From Brugia malayi (lineage: Eukaryota; Nematoda; Chromadorea; Rhabditida; Onchocercidae), in NCBI RefSeq assembly GCF_000002995.4, contig NW_025062479.1:2625721-2689720 (forward strand): a DNA stretch of 64,000 nucleotides. Reading direction: 5' to 3'. A program made the translations under genes and the position numbers. The notes below the pieces were generated by a model, which was not told the origin of the DNA, did not search any database, and worked only from the letters and a program-made list of their open reading frames with translations. Below, piece after piece: positions 55,101 to 64,000 of this stretch (position 1 is its first letter; each line of letters begins with the position of its first letter).

Positions 55101-56746
55101 CAAGTTTCGAAATTTCCGTTTTCATATTTTCTTTGCATTACAAAATTATAAATATTAAAGCAAATTTTCCAAATTTAAGTTTGATGCTTCGCATAACAAT
55201 TTCGGGAAATTTACAGTGATTGTAGAAACTTCATTAGGCGCAAATGGTTCAGAACATAACGTTAACAACATTCGAACATATTCAACTTTCTAAAAACGCT
55301 AAGACGGTTAATGTACGTGTTGTAAAGATTTGAAATTGAAAACATGAAAAAAATAAACCAGGTATGTTAATGACCAGACGAGTGCTCTACTTTGATGACG
55401 CGATAATTCTAAAATTATTTCTTGTCTGGAGCAATAAATACAACTGTTCAAAAAACATCTAATTTCATAAATTGATTAATAAAAAGTAAAAAACTCGAGC
55501 TCCCACTTCAAATATCTTACTGGAATCCAAAATTTACAAACTTTCGGATAACATTTTCTTCAAATCGTTAAAAAAAACTGATGACGATAAGTACATGGGA
55601 AGCTGTAATCTATACTAAACAAGGAATGGAAGTTCGGGATTACATACAACATAGTTTCCCTAACAATTATCCGTTCCAAGCATATTTCAGGCAGAACTGA
55701 ATTTCGGCTTAAAATGGATAAATTGATGATAATGAAATAAAAATGAATTTGAGGAAGAAATTAGACGCTGAACCCTTTCCCATACGAAGTTAGAATTTAC
55801 AGAAAAGAAAAATTAGTTCATGACGATAAGGTTTACTCAAACACCTGAGCAATGATACCAGAAAGAGATGGGTCACATCGATAGGTAGAAAAAATTCCGA
55901 ATTTACGGATGTTTGAGATCAAAATCGCCACGCTTTTTGCAACAGTTTCAAAAATTAGTTCAAAAACAAAGGTGAATGATAACAGCAGCCTTCTTTCTCA
56001 TCAAAATATTTGCGAAAATTGCTCCTGCCAAATGGTTAGCTTATCGACTAAGTTGGAGGAATATTACGTTAAAAGAAAATGGAAAATGGAGCTTCATTCA
56101 ATCTCACTCTTTCCATTGAAAAACTATGCATGTTAGTAGAAAACAAAACAAATTACAGGTAAAGTAGTTTAAGAACTGCTCGAGCCCAAAAGCGGAGTAA
56201 ATATGTGAGCACATATGAGAATTTACAAAGCATAACAAAATTACTAAAATACCAAACATAAGAGATATTTCACATGCAAAATACGAATGCATTTTTATTA
56301 TGTGATCCTGTTGCATGCTAATGGAATGCAAAGAAATGAAGGAAAATCAGTAATTTGTAGGATTGGAATAAAAGGATAAAACAGCCAACCACAGAGACAC
56401 CATTTCTTACAGCAACATTGAAGATAGGATTTCTAATCGTAATGCTCATTTATGTAACTATAACAATCTAAACGTACACAATTCAGACCGACGTATCGTT
56501 TTCCTTTTTTCTTTTTTTTTTCAACCTTGTACATACACAACTTGAAGTCAACAAACTGTACTTAAAATACAAAGTTTGCACCAACCTCATGAGATCAAAT
56601 TGATTTACTACTTGTTAATCAATGTTCAGTTTTCCCATTGTTTTATGAAATGTAATCGTGGACTACTCGACTACTGGGTGAAGGATAGGATAGGGTTCAC
56701 AACAATCCGACAGATTCAATTTCGAAACGAAGTGGAAAATGGAAAA

Positions 56747-59700
56747 TCATTTTAATTGCAAATGAATGGACTCCCAATGGAATTCAAATTTAATGCTACA
56801 ACAACGACTGACAGCAATTTCAAAACAAAAACTGCCATTAGAAATTGATATAGTGGTGTAATGAAATCCTATAAACCGCAACTTTACGATAAACAAAAAT
56901 ACAGTATTCTCGACAAACTCCGTATCCTTTTGCAACATATCACGAATGAGTTCTTCAATCGTTGATCTTCTGGCTGAAGAAAATTAAAATACAATTTAGA
57001 CTTTGAGAAAGAGAATTTGATAAATGATCAATACTGCACGAAAATTGTTATTCGATTACAGTACTATCAGCCCAATTTTAACTGAACTGGTGAGGTAATC
57101 ATAAGTTAGTTATAGAAAACCTTTGCTTGTAGACAGCATTCACTTTTCAAGTAACTAATTTCAGTCTGTTCCCCAACTGTTCCTCAAATAGATTAACAAT
57201 TCAATAGAAGGATTGAAGAACTAACATAACACTAGCGATATGACTGCACCTTTGCCTTAGCCCGCAACTACAGTACCACTGCAATGAATCGAGATCATCA
57301 CGATGTGTGGCCTCTACAATATGTGGTGAACCATCTCTTGCTCGAACCGCAAAAGTCATTGGACTAACCAAACGTACATATGCGCTAAAAAAAGTTTTTA
57401 AGTTAACATTTTAGAAAAGCCAAGTGGATCATTACGGACGAAAGAAAAATAATCCTCACTTTCTAGAATATGGTAAGCGCGAATCATCAGCATCGATAAT
57501 AAACTCAAAATTTGATTCAGGATGCCCTTCCCAGAATAAAGAACTGCAAAAAAGTGTTAGTTACAAAAAATCACAATTTACTAAATTGTATTTAAAAGTG
57601 TAAACACAATTAGTTCCTGTAAAAAATACTTTCAATTTTACTTGCGGTAACGCTATATTTCAAAACATTTAAAACATTATTTGCAGACTAAAAAGTTGAA
57701 CAATATTTTGGCATTATGAGATGATCAAAACATAACAGATCCATTAACAATAATTAAACCTGCTTGCCTTGTAGAAGGTAAGTCAATTTGGTTAGACAGA
57801 GAACTAGGATGATTTTGATACTCATTATCAAGACACGTCGACAATGTTGAACCATCATTTACTCCATCATGCGACAACCGCTTGTAAGGACGATTTGGAC
57901 ACATACTGAATGAGGTCATCACAATATTTTCCATGGCTGGTGCATACGGTAATTTAGGTAACTGGAAGAAAATGGAGAAATTTAACTTAAAACCTAACTA
58001 AAAAAAAAAAAAAACTTAAAAACAGAGAAATTTTAAAAAATTTAAGAATTGAAATGTAAGCATAAAATATGTAGAAAAAAGAACAAACAGTGGATGATTT
58101 GCTGATACTTGAAATACATATAATAAAGAATCACATATTTATATTAAAATTAAAGCTTGAAATTTATCCAATAAATATAACACCTTCAAATGACTCTGCT
58201 GAAAACGCTCCCTGTAACATTTCTTCAATCTCCATGCACCTGACTGATGCAGTCCAGCAATAAACAACCTTCGATATGCATTTGACAATAAAAACAGTGA
58301 TATAATAATAGTATCAAGCAGAGCGTTACTATCACAGAGCTGCGAAACAAGCTGGAAAGAAAGCACTGTATATTAAAATTTTAAACAAATCCAAATGTCT
58401 TTATCCTATTAACTTCTGAAAAAGCAGGAGAAATTTTTATTTCTTTAGCATGTGTTTACGCTATAGTCAGGAAACCTATCAATATAAGTGAAATATGCCA
58501 ATTACCTTACTTAAACCTTTACACGGTCGCCAAGTTATACCCTTGTCAGCATCTGGAACACCGCAGTTCTTCAAATGCCAGATGGAACTAGTAAATTTAA
58601 AATCACTCCAAACATTATCAAAATAACTGTATACATCTGGCCGTTCAGTATAACGTTTGCATGCACTTATTTTTCCCCACATCTATAAAATATGAAAAAT
58701 TGATTTCTCATATTTTCAAAATTAAGATTCATTCTACTTTCTGGTATTTCTTTCAAAAAACTATTTGGTGCCTTTTATCGAGTAAAATTAAATCGCTTTA
58801 CATACTTACCTCATCGAAAAGTTTTTCATAAGTACAGCTCATCAAAATATTCATATCACTGGCATATTCATTCAAATTAGCTCCGCCAAAAAGAGTTTCA
58901 ATATAACTGAGTTTCACCCTTTTGAAATCATCCCAGCACCGAATGTGTTCGGCAACCTAAACATTTTATCATTGAACAAAATACAAAAAATAAGTTTAAA
59001 CTTCTATCAAATGAATCTAAAAAATAAATAGCATGAAATTCAGAAAAAAAATAGTAAACAATGAGCAACCACAAAAACAAAAAAAGACAAACCGGAAAAG
59101 CATCCGGGGTGAAACACAAGCTCTGGCCGGTGATAATCACAAAACGCCCATTAAGAAGCTCATTAAATCTATCGTATAATGTTGACAAAAAACTGTCATG
59201 ATCATCACAACGGTCCGGTGATGCAGTCGAGCTGATCATGAAAGCTATGGGTAACACTTGGTCACCTGTAACAGAAATCACTTACCTTTTTTAAAAAATC
59301 TAGAAAGCAAAAACATATAAATAAGTAATAATTAGTATCCCCAAACCTAACCTTCAAAAAATGGATGTACGAACGAAAGCGTAGAAAGGTGATAATCGAC
59401 AGTGACTGGTTCAGTATGGTAAAAAAGCTGAACGGTACGGAACGGAGTGCCTTGTTGCAAATAACCTGCCACAGCAATTAACTGTTCCACCAATGGATAG
59501 CAAAACAAATAAACTACACTCACACCACAGTCATCAAATTCAACTCTTTCCACAAAAGTTTCTTCATTTTCATACTGCAATATGGATGTTATAAAAAATA
59601 TTATTAATGTCTATATTAAATAAATTGAAAAAACACAAATACTAACAGTAAATAAATAAACGAATAAATAACAATTAAATTTGGATCAGAAATATTCGGG

Positions 59701-61581
59701 ACATTAGTAAGTTTTATTACAGGATAAAAAAAATTCAATTACCAATAACTGCCGTTGAAGGCCCTGAATATTGGATAACAAAGTTTGACGAAATTTGTTT
59801 CGCTCTTCTTCAGATGAGTGTTCATTTAACATAGGTAATGGCAACAAGTTTAACGAATGCAAATCTTCAACTCCCTGTTGTGCTTCACTATATGCTAACA
59901 TAGCCATTGGATCATTGTTCCGCATGCACTGAGAACAAAAATCATTGATAATTTCAGCTAAATGCAAAAAAATGGAAACAATAAAATACATCCAGATCAA
60001 ATTAATCCAATTTTTTTTCTTTGAAAATGTATAACAAATTTCCATATGATCAATTCTGAAAGTATGAAAATTTTTTTAAAGAAAAATGCTACTTTACTGC
60101 CAAATGCTCAGTAAGTAAACGAGTCGTGGAATCATCTGTATTCTTCATTGCATATTTGCTAAATTCAAGAATGGTTCTTACTCTAGCTGAAACTTCCGCC
60201 GCATGCTTTTCGTCACCGATATAATGCATGACCATTACGCCATAATTTTCACCTTTCAACGAAAAACGGTATTTCCTAAAGTTAATATTGTTTTTGCAGA
60301 AAAAGGTGAGGAAATTCATAAAATGTCGGTATTTTATCAAACTTCTCATGATCAACATGTCTTGAAGTGCAAAAAGATAACGTATTCACCAAAAACGTAT
60401 GAGCATCACGCAGAAACAAATGAGATGACAGAGAATATGAAAATAGATGCAGAAATAAATTTCAGAATGAATGAACATACTTAAAACTCGGATCTCCAGC
60501 CGGATTATTTGGATCATACAGAAAATGATATGTGCGTACAAGTCTATTGCCAACACTCTGAATCAGTTTCACACCTTTCGAGCGGCCCCAGCGATAGCCA
60601 TCATTGTGAAGGGCTCGATTTTGGTCGATACTAAAATGTCTTTTGTTTCAAGTAAATCGATTTTAAGTAGTCTTATAATATTTCATTTAAAAAATTCGAA
60701 AAAAAAAATGCTTGAAATATGATGCCTCAGATAGTGAGTAAAAATCCTAACCCATGACAGTCATAGACAATTATTGTTCCCCCTACAGGTCTTAATTTTG
60801 GCATATCCAAACTGATGATTGAAGGATCTCTTTTCGCTCTACCTGAAAACAGCATTTTGCAAATAAGCGCAGTACAATTTTCTACTGACCAAGTCTTTCA
60901 CTGTTATTTACTAAATCAAAAAAGCAATCAAACACTTTTATTCTTTACAAATATAGAGTACGGAAAACAAAATCAATCAGTCGATCAACTTACGGATAAG
61001 GTCGAGATAAAACCGATATGGATATAAACGCTGATGACCCGTAAAACAGAAATGAGGATTATTTGGATTGGGTGCCAATTCTTGCTCCTTTCTTACGCTA
61101 TATGCTGTGGTTTTCCCATAATTATAATTTTTTCGAGGTACTTCGCTCGGCCAAACACGCCGATCAATTCGTCGAATTGCATATGCTGGCGTCGTGATAC
61201 GACGGATTTTCATTACTGGCTGATTTTCATCCTCATCTTCATCGACCTCTCTAGATCCAAGTATGTTTCGTAAAGAATAAATTTCGAACAGAAGAAGAAA
61301 AAACAGTTGAACCCTACCAAAAAAAAAAAAAAAAAAAAACATAATAAATGTAATTAATCGACAGGTATGACTTGCCGCTTGCAGAGTTTAGTTTTACTGG
61401 TTGTTGGTGCCGTTTCCTGAGGAAAGTTAGGTGGTGCATCACCCTCAACATCGACCAGCTCATGAACTCCGCTGTCACCTATTCCTCCTCCCACGTCAAC
61501 ATCTTCCGATGGCTCTTCCAATGCAGCGGTAACCGAACGTCGTCGTAGCGTCGAACGCAAATTTCTATTCCCTCCCGGCAT
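56747..61581 (-). CDS. MULE (Mutator-like) transposase-derived gene with WRKY-GCM1-like and SWIM domains, probably domesticated
   Basis: Fifteen exons, read downwards: 61581-61372, 61246-60994, 60842-60752, 60630-60481, 60275-60098, 59928-59743, 59574-59352, 59265-59093, 58956-58810, 58682-58506, 58351-58184, 57961-57768, 57543-57460, 57384-57233 and 56973-56747, ~870 aa. After an acidic N-terminus, residues ~185-262 resemble a WRKY-GCM1 domain (NDGYRWGRSKGVK ... VMVMHYIGDEKHA) but lack the usual cysteines. Residues ~357-500 look like a MULE transposase core: VDYH (Asp416), VLPIAFMISS, FLSTLYDRF, then FVIITGQ where active families have TD, and RCWDDF where they have CxxH. A SWIM zinc finger CSCGLRQRCSH (783-793) follows. 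Order fits MuDR/FAR1 transposases. The exon 12 donor is GC (AG|GCAAGC). Exon 1/2 and the last two junctions are less certain. No terminal inverted repeats were noticed. Domestication is inference. Confidence 0.83.
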
Positions 61582-62631
61582 TACTCTATCCACCTTAAAT
61601 GTGTTGAAACTGCTAAGTTTTCGAATTTCCCAGAAATCTTTTTTATTTCTATTATGTTGTGAAACGGCTTTAAATAACACAAAGTTAACTTTAAAAAAAC
61701 GAAAGTAAACTACGTGTCACGCTTAACACGCACCTCACGTACGTCCCTAATAAAGAACTGTTTATGTGCAAAGTGAAGACATGAGATTGGGCCACGGACC
61801 GTCGGAGCGAAGGCCTTGGGCCGCGATCAATAGATCTCTCCGCTTACAAAGCTCCGCCCACCACCGTATTCCATACTATCGTCTCGTCTTATACACGAAT
61901 CTCTATTTGCGAAGTACTGCTTTGTCGAGGAAAGATAATGCTATAAGATTGGATTTCCGGTTCAGTTGGAGTAACAATTTTCTGGATACATTTTGTAAAA
62001 AGAGTAAAATTTTAAAAGTAGACATTTATAAAAATGCATACCATCACATGCAAGTATCTTCTACATATGGGTATATGTTTAATAAGAATATAATTCCAGT
62101 CATTAATATAACTAATCATTTTTCCCTACCACTTCCTCAATCTATTGTTTTATCATCTATCACATTCGCTATTGCTCATATAAACTTATGAAAATCTATA
62201 TATAATATTTTCCTCCCTTTTGCTATTTCCCTCATTGTAACTGTATTTCATACTTTGTCTTAATTTCTATTTCAAAAATTTTATAAATTTGCAAGCTCAT
62301 TATGATTTATTTTCATTTGATGCTTTGTTAACGATAACTTTGAAGGAGTGTCCGATGTTATTTCTATGACCTATCTAGCTAATGTAGATACACTGAACAT
62401 CATCTTCAGTCATTCTGTTTGATTGCCGTAGTGATCATTTATGTAACGCAAACTCTTTCAATCTTCCACTGTTGGTAACATATTTCAAAACAAAACTTTT
62501 TTACAGCTGGCATTACCGATATCTTGTGCTAGATCGGTATTTGCTGTATTTCTTATGTGCTGATTTGTCGGAGTTTATTCCATGTCAATGATTCAGTTGA
62601 TTCAGTAAATACAGTGCTGTTTTCGTATGAG
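61582..62631. promoter_or_regulatory. Head-to-head region with GC-rich patch, MULE-derived gene (-) / NDUFAF4-like (+)
   Basis: About 1 kb between divergent starts. Positions ~61720-61860 are strikingly GC- and CpG-rich for this window (for example GGGCCACGGACCGTCGGAGC), with a GC/CACC-box-like GCTCCGCCCACC at ~61851. This may be a shared core promoter. A 141-codon plus-strand frame crosses it (61766-62191) but has no recognisable domain and turns AT-driven in its second half, so it is not annotated as a gene. Confidence 0.5.
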
Positions 62632-63881
62632 ATGAAGAAGATTTGGAAGTCAGTTTTACGCACGATGAAAAACCGGAATTATCAGCAAAAAGCAATTAAA
62701 TATGCTGAAGATATGGAGAAAACTGAGGTTTATTTTCATCACTTAATAATGTTCTTAAATTGTTTGAACAAATGTTTATAATTTTATATATGAGAATGGA
62801 AGAAGTAATTGATTTACTTGTTTATGTGTCTCCATCATTTGTGGATCATATTGTTCAATTTATTTTGGAAGTATCATTAACTTTAAAGTATCTGATTTTT
62901 ACGTTTTTTACTAATTATTTATATTTTTTCTGTTGATGTTGGAACTTCTTTTTATCTATAGTCATATTTCATGTTGCACATTAAATTTTATATGTGGCAA
63001 TCGATATGTAATTTTTTGTTCGCAAATTGATCCTGCCTTTGGTAGTTCCTTAGGCACTGTTAGACTGTTGCACATTAAATGCGTCTTTACTTTTAAAAAA
63101 CAGCAACAATTTTTACTAAAACTTTGGTGAGGTTTTTGAGAATAGAAGTATTGTGTGGATGAAATATTAGAAATCTCGTTTATTTGATTTAGCATATTAA
63201 GTTGATTCAAATTTTTAGGCCGTTCATCGAGCGCCTCGGCATCCGACGGAGCAGAAATATTTCCAAAAAGTCCAAGCCGACGAAAAAATTACACAGGTAT
63301 AAACTTGTACCACAAATTAAAGCATTTTTTAGAAAAATATCTAAAAATGAAGATTAGAAAAAATTATTAAAAAGCTTTTTTGGCATGTTTTTACTTGATT
63401 TCCTTATATCCCAGTATTTACTATGTTCTTTTTTTTTTTTTTTTTGAGTTTTTATTTTAGGAAATAAAAAGAAGGAACAATATTTTAATAGACAATATGA
63501 ACAAAATTACAGTAACTTCTTCGGAACCAGAAAGTCGTTGGACAACAACAAAGTACTTTTTTTTTTTCCAGTGAAAATATGGGAGATATTGTTAGTAAAC
63601 ATTTGTACGGTTTTATGTTTTCTGCTACTTTTTACATTCTCATATATTTTTTTTGTAGAGAATTACAGTCAAAAGACACGGAGTGGGTTCATAGGAATGA
63701 CCAAATATGGGAATTTGGATTTTATGAGCCTCCACCAGAAAAAGTACCCAAGGGAAAATTGATGTTTCGAGAAGCTATTGAGGTAAGTTAATCATTGGGT
63801 TTTTCTAATCGAATAGAGGATGTATAGCGATATGAGTTGTCTCTTTATTTTGATTGCAGTGGCACAGTACTTACTGTTTTG
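62632..63881 (+). CDS. NDUFAF4-like mitochondrial complex I assembly factor (3' end missing)
   Basis: Five exons are visible: 62632-62727, 63219-63296, 63461-63552, 63659-63782 and 63860-63881, with continuous phase and 137 residues; the fifth ends at a GTAAGA donor and the gene should continue past the window. The protein starts MKKIWKSVLRTMKNRNYQQK and has VHRAPRHPTEQ and VPKGKLMFREAIE, matching the APRHPS and PKGKI-EAL landmarks of human NDUFAF4 (HRPAP20) in order and spacing. NDUFAF4 helps build the membrane arm of NADH dehydrogenase in mitochondria. If the fifth exon is read through instead, a stop occurs at 63910-63912, but the protein would then lack the conserved C-terminal helix. The identification rests on two motifs plus length, so moderate confidence. 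Confidence 0.75.
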
Positions 63882-64000
63882 GTAAGAAGTGCTTAAATCA
63901 CATGAAGGTTTAAGAAGATAATTTTACTCTTACATTCACGTTTAATTTGGTTTTACCTTCCAATTTTCTATATGTATTTTTGTATTTTAAAGATTTATTC

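Larger units (their letters stand above)
51348..56746. other. Large intergenic region ABCD (-) to MULE-derived gene (-)
   Basis: About 5.4 kb. The first ~3 kb is AT-rich with simple repeats: (ATA)n at 51437-51458, (CT)n at 52054-52108, and poly-A blocks at 52256, 52735-52780 and 53898. From ~54250 to 56740 the DNA is visibly more complex, with fewer homopolymers, but no frame longer than ~75 codons could be linked to a family or to consistent splice sites. It may include a long 3' UTR of the MULE-derived gene or an eroded element. Confidence 0.5.

Noticed and set aside
61766..62191. 141-codon plus-strand frame over the GC-rich patch
   Set aside because: No recognisable domain; second half has AT-driven composition; sits in a head-to-head promoter position.

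Overview
This is an AT-rich eukaryotic window. Its genes are split into many short exons by introns of roughly 50 to 900 bp, and poly-A/T tracts are common. Several start codons sit just downstream of an isolated 3' splice site (TTTCAG/TTTTAG-like), as expected if mRNAs receive a trans-spliced leader. Protein relationships and gene style point to a nematode, most likely a clade III/filarial type. The species cannot be named from the sequence alone. No rRNA, tRNA, CRISPR array or intact transposon was recognised.

Layout, left to right: PRPP-synthetase-associated protein (-, runs off the left edge); WBP2 homologue (+); a long low-complexity nuclear-type protein with an INO80E/TBRG1-like coiled coil (+); RNF141-like RING protein (-), head-to-head with an SLC41 magnesium transporter (+); glycine C-acetyltransferase GCAT (+), convergent with proline dehydrogenase PRODH (-); a stress-type MAP2K (+), convergent with a peroxisomal ABCD1/ALDP-type half transporter (-); a MULE-transposase-derived gene with WRKY-GCM1-like and SWIM domains (-), head-to-head with an NDUFAF4-like complex I assembly factor (+, runs off the right edge). 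All exon models were built by hand from GT/GC..AG junctions, phase continuity and family similarity remembered for each family. Codon phase closes across every modelled junction; a few ends and one internal junction remain uncertain and are flagged.

Most genes are conserved housekeeping functions. There is a local bias to mitochondrial and peroxisomal metabolism: GCAT (threonine/glycine), PRODH (proline), ABCD (very-long-chain fatty acyl-CoA) and NDUFAF4 (complex I assembly). The most unusual locus is the 15-exon MULE-derived gene. It keeps the WRKY-GCM1/DDE/SWIM order of Mutator-like transposases, but catalytic and zinc-ligand positions appear lost, no terminal repeats were noticed and it is cut by many introns, so it looks domesticated. 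Other points of interest are two GC-AG introns, a one-residue insertion in the MAP2K activation loop, two perfect short-loop hairpins (16 and 19 bp) in intergenic or 3' UTR positions, and a degenerate ~18-bp minisatellite.
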